A stretch of DNA of 64,000 bases from Petrimonas sp. IBARAKI (lineage in GTDB: Bacteria > Bacteroidota > Bacteroidia > Bacteroidales > Dysgonomonadaceae), in assembly GCA_002356435.2 (NCBI GenBank), contig AP018040.2, positions 620,001 through 684,000 on the forward strand, read 5' to 3'. Below are positions 15,818 to 27,380 of this stretch, in pieces. Both the position numbers and the translations under genes were made by a program. The notes below the pieces were generated by a model. That model saw only the letters and a program-made list of their open reading frames with translations, made no database searches and was not told the DNA's origin. Each line of letters starts with the position of its first letter. Positions within the stretch are counted from its first letter, which is position 1.

Positions 15818-18013
15818 TCAGCTTATAAACAGCAATTCCCGGTATTTGGGCAGGGGCCACATCTGGTTGTCGACCATCAGTTCCAGTTTGTCGATGTGGT
15901 AACGGATGACGGAAAGGAACGGTTCCACCGTATCGTGGTAAGCAATGGCCTTCTCGCGTGCGTCTTCGAGCTTATTGGCCGATTTGCGAGCCTCTACCAT
16001 GTCGTCTACGTTGGTCTTTATGGCAGAGATATGTGTCGCGATCTCCTCGATCAACGCCGCATCCTCCCTGGAGAGCCGGGTTGCCTTCTCTTCATCGAAG
16101 ACCACACGCATCTTGTACAGGTTATCCAGCAACATCGACTGGTACTGCGTTGCCACGGGGATGATGTGGTTCATGCTTAGGTCGCCCAGTACCCGGGCTT
16201 CTATCTGAATTTTTTTAGTATACGTTTCCCACTTCACTTCGTTTCGGGCGTGAAGTTCGCGTTCGTTCAGCACGCCGATGCTTTCGTACATTTTTACACT
16301 CCGTTCAGAAAGATATGCGTCAAAAATTAACGGCACGCTCGTTTCGCAATCGAGTCCGCGTTTCCGGGCTTCTTCCTTCCACTCTTCGCTGTATCCGTTT
16401 CCGTCGAACCGGATAGGCTTGCATGCTTTGATGTAAAGGCGGATAGTATCGAAAATGGCTTGCTCTTTCTTCATGCCGTCTTTCATTTTCTTGTCGATCT
16501 CCTTTTTGAATTCGATCAACTGGCTGGCCACAACAGCATTGAGGACACTCATGGCCGATGAGCAGTTGGCCGACGATCCTACGGCACGGAATTCAAACCG
16601 GTTTCCGGTGAATGCAAAGGGTGAGGTGCGGTTCCGGTCGGTATTGTCAATCAACACTTCTGGAATATGGGAAATACCCAGTTTCATCTTGCGGAGTTCG
16701 TCCATCGTGATGTCATCATCGTCGGAGCTTTCTTCAATTTTGTCGAGCACGGATGAGAGCTGCGAACCGAGGAATACCGAAATTATGGCCGGGGGAGCTT
16801 CATTGGCTCCCAGACGATGCGCATTCTGTGCCGACATGATGGATGCCTTGAGCAAGCTGTTGTGTTTGTATACCGCCATGAGCGTGTTGATGAGAAACGT
16901 CACAAACCGGAGGTTTTCATTCGCTGTTTTGCCAGGAGTGAAAAGTCCCACACCGGTATCGGTCCCCAGCGACCAGTTGTTGTGTTTGCCCGATCCGTTT
17001 ACGCCAGCGAACGGCTTTTCGTGCAACAACAACTTGAAGTTGTGTTTGGTGGCGATCTTGTGCATCAGCGACATGATTAACAGGTTCTGGTCAACGGCCA
17101 GGTTTGTCTCACCGTAAATGGGCGCCAGCTCAAATTGATTGGGTGCTACTTCGTTGTGACGGGTTTTCAGCGGAATGCCGTATTTGTATGCTTCGTATTC
17201 CACTTCACGCATGAACGCCACCACGCGCGGCGGAACCGCGCCGAAATAGTGGTCTTCCAGCTGCTGGTTTTTAGCGCTTTCATGCCCCATGAGCGTTCTT
17301 TCGGTCAGGTTCAGGTCGGGGCGGGCAACATACAATGCCTGGTCTACCAGGAAGTATTCCTGTTCCCAGCCCAAATAGGAATAGACTTTTTTCACATTCG
17401 GATCAAAGAGCTTGCAAACTTCTACGGCAGCCTTGTCTATAGCCGAAAGCGATTTTAATAAAGGCGTTTTATAATCAAGCGCTTCACCTGTGTATGAGAT
17501 AAAGACGGTGGGGATACAGAGTGTGTCTTCGATAATGAATGCCGGTGACGACGGGTCCCACGCGGTATAACCCCGGGCTTCGAACGTATTCCGGATACCG
17601 CCGCTGGGAAAACTGGATGCATCCGGTTCTTGTTGTGCAAGGAGCTTGCCGGAGAATCTTTCGATGATGTTTCCTCCGGGACCGTTCACGTAATCGACAA
17701 AAGAGTCGTGTTTTTCCGCAGTTCCTTCCGTGAGCGGCTGGAACCAGTGTGTGTAGTGAGTGGCCCCCATCTCTATAGCCCACATCTTCATGCCTGCTGC
17801 TACGTGGTCGGCAATTTCCCGCTGCAGTGTTATCCCCTGGTCTATGGCGTCGAGAACGGTGTTCATTGTTTCTTTGGAAAGGTATTTCGACATTTGTGTC
17901 CGGTTGAACACGTATTTGCCGAAATATTCCGACGGGAGCTGATCGGGAACTGAAATTTCAACGGGAACTCTTTTTGACGCTTCCTCTACCGCTTTGAACC
18001 TGAGTGTTGACAT
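15818..18013 (-). CDS. glnN: Glutamine synthetase type III
   Basis: ATP-dependent formation of glutamine from glutamate and ammonium. The 731-residue length and the N-terminal EISVPDQLPSEYFGKYVFNR region mark the type III (GlnN) family, typical of Bacteroidetes. Visible motifs are TAYTGEALDYKTPLL-like substrate-region sequence, LGWEQEYFLVD, NQFELAPIYGETN, KPFAGVNGSGKHNNWSL (ATP/glutamate site) and FRAVGSSANCSSAM. Type III enzymes form dodecamers and lack the adenylylation control of type I. It is divergent from the S46 peptidase gene. A minus-strand -7 box TAATTTTG lies at 18077-18084. Confidence 0.97.
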   Translation of the reverse strand: MSTLRFKAVEEASKRVPVEISVPDQLPSEYFGKYVFNRTQMSKYLSKETMNTVLDAIDQGITLQREIADHVAAGMKMWAIEMGATHYTHWFQPLTEGTAEKHDSFVDYVNGPGGNIIERFSGKLLAQQEPDASSFPSGGIRNTFEARGYTAWDPSSPAFIIEDTLCIPTVFISYTGEALDYKTPLLKSLSAIDKAAVEVCKLFDPNVKKVYSYLGWEQEYFLVDQALYVARPDLNLTERTLMGHESAKNQQLEDHYFGAVPPRVVAFMREVEYEAYKYGIPLKTRHNEVAPNQFELAPIYGETNLAVDQNLLIMSLMHKIATKHNFKLLLHEKPFAGVNGSGKHNNWSLGTDTGVGLFTPGKTANENLRFVTFLINTLMAVYKHNSLLKASIMSAQNAHRLGANEAPPAIISVFLGSQLSSVLDKIEESSDDDDITMDELRKMKLGISHIPEVLIDNTDRNRTSPFAFTGNRFEFRAVGSSANCSSAMSVLNAVVASQLIEFKKEIDKKMKDGMKKEQAIFDTIRLYIKACKPIRFDGNGYSEEWKEEARKRGLDCETSVPLIFDAYLSERSVKMYESIGVLNERELHARNEVKWETYTKKIQIEARVLGDLSMNHIIPVATQYQSMLLDNLYKMRVVFDEEKATRLSREDAALIEEIATHISAIKTNVDDMVEARKSANKLEDAREKAIAYHDTVEPFLSVIRYHIDKLELMVDNQMWPLPKYRELLFIS

Positions 18014-18076
18014 AAAATTGATGTTTTTTTAGTGTACGTATTCCGATAACCTTGTCGTTTGATTAGAAACACGGTG

Positions 18077-18084
18077 CAAAATTA
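18077..18084 (-). promoter_or_regulatory. -7 box of glnN
   Basis: Minus-strand TAATTTTG matching TAnnTTTG, 64 bp before the glnN ATG. Confidence 0.45.
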
Positions 18085-18204
18085 ATCATTTATCTCTTTT
18101 AATTGACCGATAAAAGAGAAATCATTATCTTCGCCACACGGAAATAAGTGATGAATTATTTGCTGAACTTGAAATAATTTACCCTATCAAACAAAAAACT
18201 GAAG

Positions 18205-20376
18205 ATGAAAAAATCATTTCTGTCCCTGATCCTGATTTTTACCCTGACTACTTTCTCACTTTCTGCTGATGAAGGAATGTGGATGTTGCACCTGTTGAAG
18301 CAACAAAAATATCCCGAAATGAAAAAACTGGGATTGAAATTGAGAGATTATGATATTTACAATCCGAATGGCACATCGATAAAAGACGCGGTTGTTCAGT
18401 TTGGTGGCGGATGCACCGGTGAGGTGATTTCTTCCCAGGGACTGGTGTTGACCAATCATCATTGCGGCTACGGACAGATACAGAACCACAGTACGCTGGA
18501 ACATAATTACCTGGAAAACGGATTCTGGGCCATGACGAAGACTGAAGAACTTCCCAATCCCGGACTGACGGTTACTTTTATAGATAAGGTGGAGGAGGTA
18601 ACCGATTACGTGAAGAATTGTCTTGAACGGGATAAGGCGCTGGACAAAGACGGTATCCTGTTCCTTTCTCCCGCCTATTTGAAAAGCATTGCCAAAGAGA
18701 GGGTGGGGAAAGAGTTTCTGGAAAATAACGCTGGTGCCGATGTTGAGATTAAGCCATTCTTCGACGGGAACCAATATTTTATGTTTATCAAAAAGATATA
18801 CTCCGATATTCGTCTGGTGGGGGCGCCGCCCAGTTCGATCGGAAAGTTTGGTGCCGATACCGATAACTGGATGTGGCCACGTCACACAGGTGACTTTTCC
18901 CTTTTCCGCATTTATGCTGATAAAAACGGAAACCCCGCTCCTTATTCTCCCGATAATGTTCCACTGAAACCCAAGCGCTGGCTTACCGTTTCTACCCAGG
19001 GCGCAAATGAAAATGATTTTGTTATGATCCTGGGGTTTCCCGGTACAACCTATAAGTTTTATACCTCGTGGGAAGTTGCCGAGCGGCGCGATATCGATAA
19101 TAGAGTGCGTATCAACATGCGCAGGGTCCGCCAGGAAGCCCTGTTGAATGAAATGCTTGCCGATCCGCAGGTAAATATACAGTATGCTTCGAAATACACA
19201 GGCTCTACGAACGCCTACAAGAGCGCTATCGGCTCGAATTGGGCCATTGACAAGCGTAATTTTGTAATGGCAAAAAAACGACAACAGGAAAGACTTATCG
19301 GTTGGGCAAAGAAAAAGAACAAAACGCAGTTCCTGGCCGCTCTTGATACCCTACAACATATTGTTGAGCAACGCAGTGACCTCCGTTTCAGGGACCGGAT
19401 GCTGAACGAAGGGATTGTCAGAGGGATTGAGTTTGCTAATGTGCCGGTCCGGAATGCTGACTCATTGATCCGGGCACTTCGGAACAAGGACGAAAAGAAG
19501 ATCGAGAATTTCACGTTACTGCTTCTTAATGATTACCGGAATTTTGCCAACAAGAACTACAGCGTAGAAGTGGATAAAAAAGTAGCCAAAGCCATGATTG
19601 CTGAATACATACGGTTGGTTCCCAAAGATAAGCATCCTGATGTTTTTACCGTTTTACACACTGAGTTTGAGGGAGACATAAACAAATACGTAGATAATAT
19701 TTTTGAAAATTCTGTTTTCGGGAGTGAAGCTAACCTGGAAAAATTCCTTTCTCATCTTACTCCCGAAACACTTGTCCATGATCCGATGTTTAGCTTTGCC
19801 CGGTCGGTAAAGAAAGAAGAAGCAATGTTAAAAGATCAGCAAGATGGTTTTACCCGCGCCTATTTGATCGCCCGCCGTTCATACCTGGACGGAGTGCTGG
19901 AGATGGATGGAGCAACGGCATATGCTCCCGATGCCAATCTTACGCTCAGGCTTGCATACGGACAGTTGAAAGGTTATGCACCCCGTGATGCTGTTTACTA
20001 TGAACCCCAAACAACGGTGGAAGGAATTATGGAAAAAGAAGATCCCGGGAATTGGGAGTTCGTTGTGCCTGAAAAGCTGAAAGAGCTCTATAACAAAGGT
20101 GACTACGGACGTTATGCTTTACCCGGCGGTAAAATGCCGGTGGCATTTATGGCCTCAACGCACACTACCGGAGGAAACTCGGGCAGCCCGGTTATGAACG
20201 CCGGGGGAGAATTGATTGGTATAAACTTTGACCGTAACTGGGAGGGAGTTGGCGGAGATATTCAGTACCTTCCGGATTATCAGCGAAGCATTATAGTGGA
20301 TATCCGTTATGTGTTATTCATTATCGATAAATTTGCTGGTGCTACACACTTGATTGAGGAGATGGATATCCAGTAA
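18205..20376 (+). CDS. S46 family dipeptidyl-peptidase (DPP11-type)
   Basis: Periplasmic serine exopeptidase that removes dipeptides from peptide N-termini. The 723-residue product has a signal peptide (about 1-21), the first catalytic His in VLTNHHCGY (H85), an Asp in DNWMWPRHTGDFSLFRIY, and the catalytic Ser in TGGNSGSPV (S661). The substrate-selecting position in GINFDRNWEG is Arg (R677). In Porphyromonas DPP11 the equivalent Arg gives preference for Asp/Glu at P1, whereas DPP7 has Gly there. Acidic-residue specificity is therefore likely. Such enzymes feed amino-acid fermentation in asaccharolytic Bacteroidales. It is transcribed divergently from glnN. Confidence 0.93.
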   Translation: MKKSFLSLILIFTLTTFSLSADEGMWMLHLLKQQKYPEMKKLGLKLRDYDIYNPNGTSIKDAVVQFGGGCTGEVISSQGLVLTNHHCGYGQIQNHSTLEHNYLENGFWAMTKTEELPNPGLTVTFIDKVEEVTDYVKNCLERDKALDKDGILFLSPAYLKSIAKERVGKEFLENNAGADVEIKPFFDGNQYFMFIKKIYSDIRLVGAPPSSIGKFGADTDNWMWPRHTGDFSLFRIYADKNGNPAPYSPDNVPLKPKRWLTVSTQGANENDFVMILGFPGTTYKFYTSWEVAERRDIDNRVRINMRRVRQEALLNEMLADPQVNIQYASKYTGSTNAYKSAIGSNWAIDKRNFVMAKKRQQERLIGWAKKKNKTQFLAALDTLQHIVEQRSDLRFRDRMLNEGIVRGIEFANVPVRNADSLIRALRNKDEKKIENFTLLLLNDYRNFANKNYSVEVDKKVAKAMIAEYIRLVPKDKHPDVFTVLHTEFEGDINKYVDNIFENSVFGSEANLEKFLSHLTPETLVHDPMFSFARSVKKEEAMLKDQQDGFTRAYLIARRSYLDGVLEMDGATAYAPDANLTLRLAYGQLKGYAPRDAVYYEPQTTVEGIMEKEDPGNWEFVVPEKLKELYNKGDYGRYALPGGKMPVAFMASTHTTGGNSGSPVMNAGGELIGINFDRNWEGVGGDIQYLPDYQRSIIVDIRYVLFIIDKFAGATHLIEEMDIQ

Positions 20377-20450
20377 AAAAGAGGTTGCAGCAGCCTTGTT
20401 TTTTTAAGAAAAAAAGCTGCAAAAAATAATATTAATACCTAAAAAGATCA

Positions 20451-20458
20451 TATATTTG
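20451..20458 (+). promoter_or_regulatory. -7 box of the lipoprotein gene
   Basis: TATATTTG, matching TAnnTTTG, 32 bp before the ATG at 20491. The -33 element is not obvious. Confidence 0.4.
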
Positions 20459-20490
20459 TATGGGGTAAATTCTATTAAATACAAGTAATC

Positions 20491-21036
20491 ATGAAAACGA
20501 AATTATTTTACTCTGTATTTGTTTGCGTGATTGCATTACTGGCCGGATGTGGGACAGCGCAAAAAGGATTGAAAAGCGAAACAGCTAAGCGCTTGTTTGG
20601 ATTGTGGGAGGTGAAAGCCATTCACAACAGCAATGAGGGAGGTTACAAAAAAATGCCTCACGGGATGTTTAAGATGATTATCGATGACGGCAGGTTTGTT
20701 AACTTCATGACAACCGCAGGTGGCGCTATGATCACCGTTGACGGAACGTACAGGTTGGTTGGAGATTCCCTTTACATCGAAGAGATTAATCATTCTTTCA
20801 ACAGAACACAGGTTGGGAAAGACAATCCCTTGAATTTGAAACTTTCCGGGCCTAAGTTTATGTACCTGAGGTGGTTTCAGGCAGTGGATGAGTTTGGTGA
20901 GAACCAGAATCAATGGATTGAGGAAATCTGGCAACGGGTAGAGCTTGAAGATATGGAAGTGAGCCGTATCGATTTGGAGCAGGAACTCCGGGCGTTGGTG
21001 AAAGATCCTGAGGTGATAAAGAAAGTTATGGATTAA
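20491..21036 (+). CDS. Putative lipoprotein (DUF4488-like)
   Basis: Exported lipoprotein of 181 residues with a lipobox ALLAGC (Cys at about residue 20). The mature part starts with LFGLWEVKAIHN and contains a predicted beta-barrel-like pattern (MFKMIIDDGRFVNFMT, GTYRLVGDSLYIEEINHS, LKLSGPKFMYLRW) that resembles the DUF4488/lipocalin-like proteins of Bacteroidetes. No ligand or catalytic motif is apparent. It stands alone between the S46 peptidase gene and a bidirectional terminator. The lipoprotein call is firm; the family assignment is moderate and the function unknown. Confidence 0.72.
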   Translation: MKTKLFYSVFVCVIALLAGCGTAQKGLKSETAKRLFGLWEVKAIHNSNEGGYKKMPHGMFKMIIDDGRFVNFMTTAGGAMITVDGTYRLVGDSLYIEEINHSFNRTQVGKDNPLNLKLSGPKFMYLRWFQAVDEFGENQNQWIEEIWQRVELEDMEVSRIDLEQELRALVKDPEVIKKVMD

Positions 21037-21057
21037 CCTCTCTTGCGGAACGAATTG

Positions 21058-21093
21058 AAAAGAGCGTGTGATATTCTGACCGCACGCTCTTTT
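21058..21093. terminator. Bidirectional terminator between the lipoprotein gene and metY
   Basis: AAAAGAGCGTG (21058-21068) pairs perfectly with CACGCTCTTTT (21083-21093). T runs on both strands serve the two convergent genes. Confidence 0.85.
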
Positions 21094-21112
21094 ACTGTGT
21101 ATACCTTAATTT

Positions 21113-22423
<1,311 letters not shown>

Positions 22424-22521
22424 TTATTGAAGTTTTTAAAATAACCTAAATGCAGCAAAATTGTTCGTTTGACGACTATTTAAAATCAACAATCCGTTTT
22501 GTGTGACAAAATGCTATAGTG

Positions 22522-22529
22522 CAAAAGTA
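22522..22529 (-). promoter_or_regulatory. -7 box of metY
   Basis: Minus-strand TACTTTTG matching TAnnTTTG; a TTTG lies near 22553-22556 at about 23-bp spacing. Confidence 0.5.
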
Positions 22530-22616
22530 AAAGAAAATACGGGATCTTGGCACAAATAAGTGTTAAATGTGCAATTTATGGCTGATTACAGGATGTTTCG
22601 CAGGAGAAAAGTTATG

Positions 22617-23822
22617 TTAGTTGTCAAATAACCGGCTTCGGGCAATCATGCATGCGCCAACGACTCCGGCTTTGTTTTTTAATTTCGAAGGGATAATCTG
22701 CGTATCTTTATTAACCAGGCCCAACGAATGTTTTCTGACGGCACTTCTTATCGGAAGCATAATAAATCCTTCTGTTTCTGCTACCTGACCGCCTATAACC
22801 ACCAGTTCCGGATTGAAAATATTAATCAGTCCGGCGACGTATTTACCCAGTTTGAACCCTACCTCTTCCATTATCTCAATGCAAAGCGGGTCTTCCATGT
22901 TGGTGGCTTTTACGATGTCTGTAAGGGTAAGTTTATTTAAGTCTTTTACCTGTTGGGTGAGAATGGAACTTTCTCCCTTGTTGATCCGCTCAAGTACCAT
23001 CCGGTGTATAGCCAGCCCGGAGGCTTCTGTTTCGAGGCATCCCTTTTTGCCGCAATGGCAAATGATTTCGTTATCGAAAATGGGGAAATGGCCAAATTCT
23101 CCTGAAAATCCCGATTTCCCGTAGTATAGCTTCTTATCGATAATGATTCCAATGCCGAGGCCCCAGCTTACATTTACAAAAATCACGTTACTTTCACTCT
23201 GTACCGCTCCCTTCATAAATTCACCGTAAGCCATGGAGCGCGTGTCATTGTCCACAGTTACTTTATAGTTCAACCGGTTTGATAAGATATTGCTGATCGG
23301 CTCTTCACTAAAATAGAAGCTGCTGTAGCTGTATCCGGATTCGGGGTTTACGCGGCCCGAGATATTCAGGCAGATGTTGTATATTTTTTGCTTTAGTTCA
23401 CCCGTTTCACGGATGAATTTTTGTATGTGCTCACAAAGGACATCGAACGAGTCTGTGGTGTTTTCATACATATACGAAATTCCCATTTCGTACTTCACAA
23501 TATCGCCTTTAAAATCCATCAACGCAATGTTTAAATGGTGTCTTGTCATGTCTACCCCGATGAAATAGACAGATGACGGATTCAAGCCGTAAACATTTGG
23601 GTACCTTCCGCCTGCGGTTTGTATTTTTCCGAAATCGGCAACCAATCCTTTATCGCTCAGCTCCCCGATCAATTTTGTTACAGTAGGAACACTCAGGTCG
23701 AGCCCTTTTGAAAGTTCGGCTATCGTGTCATTTCCGTTGTTAACGAAATGGTTGATTATCTCTTTTTTTATCTGGATGTTTTTGGGGCTTTTGTCGGTGC
23801 TTAAGAAGAAACTCTTTTCCAT
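22617..23822 (-). CDS. ROK family transcriptional regulator
   Basis: Sugar-responsive regulator (NagC/XylR/Mlc type) of 401 residues. An N-terminal winged helix-turn-helix (about 18-65, with DTIAELSKGLDLSVPTVTKL) is followed by a ROK kinase-like domain: IGVDMTRHHLN, VDNDTRSMAYGE, and the zinc-binding signature with H245 in GEFGHFPI and cysteines C255, C257 and C262 in CHCGKKGCLE. The zinc site is complete. No sugar catabolic genes adjoin it, so the inducer and regulon are unknown. A -7 box lies at 23929-23936, giving a leader of about 100 nt. Confidence 0.93.
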   Translation of the reverse strand: MEKSFFLSTDKSPKNIQIKKEIINHFVNNGNDTIAELSKGLDLSVPTVTKLIGELSDKGLVADFGKIQTAGGRYPNVYGLNPSSVYFIGVDMTRHHLNIALMDFKGDIVKYEMGISYMYENTTDSFDVLCEHIQKFIRETGELKQKIYNICLNISGRVNPESGYSYSSFYFSEEPISNILSNRLNYKVTVDNDTRSMAYGEFMKGAVQSESNVIFVNVSWGLGIGIIIDKKLYYGKSGFSGEFGHFPIFDNEIICHCGKKGCLETEASGLAIHRMVLERINKGESSILTQQVKDLNKLTLTDIVKATNMEDPLCIEIMEEVGFKLGKYVAGLINIFNPELVVIGGQVAETEGFIMLPIRSAVRKHSLGLVNKDTQIIPSKLKNKAGVVGACMIARSRLFDN

Positions 23823-23928
23823 CTCACTCTTTATTTTATAGAAAATATGTTGTATCCTGATTTTAAAGGTTAGTTAAAGGCAATATTTATAAATTGTCTG
23901 AATTTTTAAACCATATAATAAATTAGGG

Positions 23929-23936
23929 CAAAGATA
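23929..23936 (-). promoter_or_regulatory. -7 box of the ROK regulator gene
   Basis: Minus-strand TATCTTTG, 106 bp before the ATG at 23822. The rest of the 278-bp divergent gap to hppA is AT-rich and shows no other clear signal. Confidence 0.45.
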
Positions 23937-24100
23937 ATAAAAATGTAAAATTTAAGTGTCGGTTCTTGCACAAAAAAACAGGAATATTAAAAAAATAACA
24001 ATAATTTAACTTTATTGGCGATAATTCGATCATATTTTATAACTTTATCGGAATTTCTTAAAATCGTAAACCTAAAATACAAATTAACTTTTAATTATCA

Positions 24101-26305
24101 ATGAATTACTTTTATCTTGTCCCCATTGCATCGTTGTTCGCTCTAAGTTTTGCTTTCTATTTCTTCAAGAAGATGATGAGAGAAAGCGAAGGTACAGAAC
24201 AAATGAAGACCATCGCGAAATATGTCCGCGAAGGTGCCATGTCTTATTTGAAGCAACAATATAAAGTTGTTGCTATCGTCTTTGTTATTTTAGCCTCGGT
24301 TTTTGCCGTTATGGCTTATTTTGGGTTGCAGAACAACTGGGTTCCCTTTGCATTTTTAACCGGAGGTTTTTTTTCTGCGTTAGCGGGTTTTTTTGGTATG
24401 AAAACCGCCACTTATGCATCGGCACGTACAGCGAATGCTGCTAAAAATTCACTCAACAAGGGATTACAGGTAGCCTTCCGCTCAGGCGCCGTTATGGGCC
24501 TGGTGGTTGTGGGGTTAGCCTTACTTGATATTTCTGCGTGGTATCTTGTCCTGGATCATTTCATTGACAGTGCGGAGCCCGGACACAAGCTTATCATGAT
24601 TACCACTACGATGCTTACCTTCGGTATGGGTGCTTCCACACAGGCGCTGTTCGCACGTGTGGGGGGAGGAATTTACACCAAGGCGGCCGATGTGGGAGCT
24701 GACCTGGTCGGAAAAGTGGAAGCCGGTATTCCCGAAGATGATCCGCGAAATCCTGCTACCATTGCGGATAACGTGGGTGATAACGTAGGAGATGTGGCGG
24801 GGATGGGAGCCGACCTTTATGAGTCTTACTGCGGTTCTATCCTGGCTACGGCTGCACTGGGTGCTTCGGCTTTCGTGCTGAACCCTGCTATGCAGGCCAA
24901 AGCGGTTTTTGCGCCCATGATTATTGCGGCTATCGGTGTTTTTCTTTCCATACTGGGTATCTTTCTGGTGCATACAGGTGAAAATGCCGATATGAAAAAA
25001 CTGATGGCCGCATTGAATCGCGGAGTTAACGTAAGTGCGGTATTGATTGCCCTGTTCACTTTTGTTATTTTGTATCTTCTGGGTTTCGAAAACTGGTTAG
25101 GGTTATCTTTCTCAGTAATTTCCGGATTGCTGGCTGGAATTGTTATCGGACAAGGTACGGAATATTATACATCTCATTCTTTCCGCCCAACGCAACAAAT
25201 TGCAGAAAGTGGCAAAACCGGGCCGGCTACCGTTATTATCTCGGGTATGGGGACCGGAATGATATCTACATTTATTCCCGTGATAACCATAGCGTTGGCT
25301 ATTCTGTTTTCTTACCTTTGTGCCACTGGGTTTGATGTGCAGAACATGATGTCGGGAGAGAACCTGAGTATGGGATTGTATGGCATTGGAATAGCCGCTG
25401 TGGGGATGCTTTCGACTCTCGGGATAACATTGGCTACAGATGCTTACGGGCCAATTGCGGATAATGCCGGCGGAAACGCTGAGATGTGCGGATTGGGAAA
25501 AGAGGTCCGCAAACGTACGGATGCCCTGGATGCTCTTGGAAACACTACTGCTGCCACGGGAAAAGGATTTGCGATCGGTTCCGCTGCATTGACGGCACTT
25601 GCTTTGTTGGCCTCCTATATCGAAGAGATTAAAATAGGTATGTTGCGGCTTGGACAAACTGTACTTGAGTTTGCCGATGGCAGTGATGCTGTGGAAATTG
25701 CTAAAGCCGGTTTTGCCGATTTCATGAACTATTATCAGGTTACCCTGATGAATCCCAAGGTGCTTGTCGGCATTTTTATCGGTTCGATGATGGCATTTCT
25801 TTTCTGTGGGCTTACCATGAATGCTGTGGGAAGAGCTGCTCAGAAAATGGTGGAAGAGGTACGTCGCCAGTTCCGTGAAATCGCAGGCATATTAGAAGGT
25901 ACGGGTACTCCCGACTATGCGAAGTGTGTTGAGATATCCACGAAGGGTGCGCAACGGGAGATGTTGTTGCCGTCACTTCTGGCCATTGCCATTCCCATTG
26001 TAACGGGGGTTATTCTCGGAGTGCCCGGTGTCATGGGACTATTGGCCGGGGGATTGGGTTCTGGATTTGTGTTGGCTGTTTTTATGGCAAACTCCGGCGG
26101 TGCGTGGGACAATGCCAAAAAATACGTGGAAGAAGGTAACCTGGGCGGAAAAGGCAGTGACGTGCACAAAGCCACCGTGGTGGGGGATACTGTTGGTGAT
26201 CCGTTCAAGGATACATCCGGGCCTTCGCTCAACATTTTGATCAAGCTGATGAGTATGATTTCTATCGTGATGGCGGGGCTGACGGTTGCCTGGAGCCTTC
26301 TGTGA
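24101..26305 (+). CDS. hppA: K+-dependent membrane-bound pyrophosphatase (Na+ or Na+/H+ pump)
   Basis: Integral membrane pump of 734 residues with about 16 helices that couples PPi hydrolysis to cation export. The hallmark loop [21 protein letters not shown] (residues 197-217) and the downstream [20 protein letters not shown] are present, as are the second and third acidic clusters ([14 protein letters not shown] and the region [21 protein letters not shown] near the C-terminus). The residues that decide potassium dependence are A484 and G487 in [11 protein letters not shown]+-independent enzymes have Lys and Thr there. K+-dependent members are Na+ pumps or dual Na+/H+ pumps, the latter described in Bacteroides. 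It is monocistronic. Confidence 0.95.
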   Translation: MNYFYLVPIASLFALSFAFYFFKKMMRESEGTEQMKTIAKYVREGAMSYLKQQYKVVAIVFVILASVFAVMAYFGLQNNWVPFAFLTGGFFSALAGFFGMKTATYASARTANAAKNSLNKGLQVAFRSGAVMGLVVVGLALLDISAWYLVLDHFIDSAEPGHKLIMITTTMLTFGMGASTQALFARVGGGIYTKAADVGADLVGKVEAGIPEDDPRNPATIADNVGDNVGDVAGMGADLYESYCGSILATAALGASAFVLNPAMQAKAVFAPMIIAAIGVFLSILGIFLVHTGENADMKKLMAALNRGVNVSAVLIALFTFVILYLLGFENWLGLSFSVISGLLAGIVIGQGTEYYTSHSFRPTQQIAESGKTGPATVIISGMGTGMISTFIPVITIALAILFSYLCATGFDVQNMMSGENLSMGLYGIGIAAVGMLSTLGITLATDAYGPIADNAGGNAEMCGLGKEVRKRTDALDALGNTTAATGKGFAIGSAALTALALLASYIEEIKIGMLRLGQTVLEFADGSDAVEIAKAGFADFMNYYQVTLMNPKVLVGIFIGSMMAFLFCGLTMNAVGRAAQKMVEEVRRQFREIAGILEGTGTPDYAKCVEISTKGAQREMLLPSLLAIAIPIVTGVILGVPGVMGLLAGGLGSGFVLAVFMANSGGAWDNAKKYVEEGNLGGKGSDVHKATVVGDTVGDPFKDTSGPSLNILIKLMSMISIVMAGLTVAWSLL

Positions 26306-26311
26306 CGGTAG

Positions 26312-26352
26312 TCAAAAAAACCCCGAAAGTTTTTTGTCTAACTTTCGGGGTT
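26312..26352. terminator. Terminator between hppA and mdh
   Basis: AACCCCGAAAGTT (26319-26331) pairs perfectly with AACTTTCGGGGTT (26340-26352). The long T run is on the minus strand, so it is best for mdh, but the hairpin can serve both. Confidence 0.85.
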
Positions 26353-26381
26353 CATATCAATCCTGGAGTTTTTTTATAAAT

Positions 26382-27380
26382 TTATAAGTTCGGATTTACC
26401 GATTTCCATTGATCAGTTGCGGGGATGATTCCCATAGCGATGACTTCATCACGCAGCTTTGCCAGGTGTTGGTAGCTTTCTTTCAAGGCCGTCATTTCGC
26501 TGTCGGTTCCTTTGGTCTCGTTTATGACCACACCGTCTTTGGTGATGTTGGTTTCCATTGCCATCATGATGTTCGGGAAATCGACGGTATTTACGTAACA
26601 ACCCGAAGGCCAACCGAATTTCTCTCCGCCCATGGCTGCGCGGATCATTTCTACCGATACGTACGACGGGCTTTGGAACGATGAGCGTCCACGCAGTTTA
26701 ATGATGTTTGCGCCCCCTTTGGTTACTCTTAGTTTAAGGGCATCCCAGTCTTCGTTTGTGAGCTCGGGTGTGCCGATGAGGTCGGTTAACGGTTTTCCGT
26801 CAACTTTTGCCGTAGAGGCAAAAACAGCCATTTGCTCGCCGTGTCCGCCATAGGTGCGGGTATTGGTAACCTGGCTCTGTTTTACACCGAAATGTTTTGC
26901 CAGTTCGCTTTGTAAACGGGTACTGTCCAGTCCGGCCAGTGTGGTAACGCAGCCCGGTTTCAGGCCCGAGTGAATAAGGGCCACCAGGCCGGTAATGTCG
27001 GCAGGATTAAAAATAACGGTAAGGTGTTTCAGATCGGGGCAGTAAGCCTTGATGTCTTTACCCAGTTGAGCTGCAATCTCCGCATTGCCTTTCAACAAAT
27101 CTTCGCGGGTCATGCCGTCTTTTCGCGGAGCACCGCCCGAAGAAATCATGTATTTTGTGCCGGTGAATGCTTCCCGGATATCGGTGGTGAACGTAAAATC
27201 CACTCCTTCAAATCCACAATGGCGCATTTCTTCGTAAACACCCTCCAGGCCCAGAGCAAAAGGGTCGTATAAGCAGATGTTCGGGGTTAAACGCATCATT
27301 GCCGCAGTTTGCGCCATGTTTGAACCAATCATTCCGGCAGCGCCAACGATGGTTAATTTTTCGTTTGTTAAAAAGCTCAT
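26382..27380 (-). CDS. mdh: Malate dehydrogenase
   Basis: NAD-dependent interconversion of malate and oxaloacetate, part of the reductive branch to succinate/propionate in Bacteroidales. The 332-residue product starts with the Rossmann motif IVGAAGMIGSNMAQ (residues 11-24). It continues with ISSGGAPRKDGMTREDLLKGN (substrate loop arginine), VIFNPADITG, and the active-site His in TNTRTYGGHGEQMAVF. Length and sequence pattern follow the Bacteroidetes malate dehydrogenase group, not lactate dehydrogenase. It is monocistronic between two hairpins. Confidence 0.93.
   Translation of the reverse strand: MSFLTNEKLTIVGAAGMIGSNMAQTAAMMRLTPNICLYDPFALGLEGVYEEMRHCGFEGVDFTFTTDIREAFTGTKYMISSGGAPRKDGMTREDLLKGNAEIAAQLGKDIKAYCPDLKHLTVIFNPADITGLVALIHSGLKPGCVTTLAGLDSTRLQSELAKHFGVKQSQVTNTRTYGGHGEQMAVFASTAKVDGKPLTDLIGTPELTNEDWDALKLRVTKGGANIIKLRGRSSFQSPSYVSVEMIRAAMGGEKFGWPSGCYVNTVDFPNIMMAMETNITKDGVVINETKGTDSEMTALKESYQHLAKLRDEVIAMGIIPATDQWKSVNPNL

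Noticed and set aside
20377-20450. Terminator after the S46 peptidase
   Set aside because: TTGCAGC and GCTGCAA can pair, but the asymmetry and A-rich tail make a plus-strand terminator doubtful.
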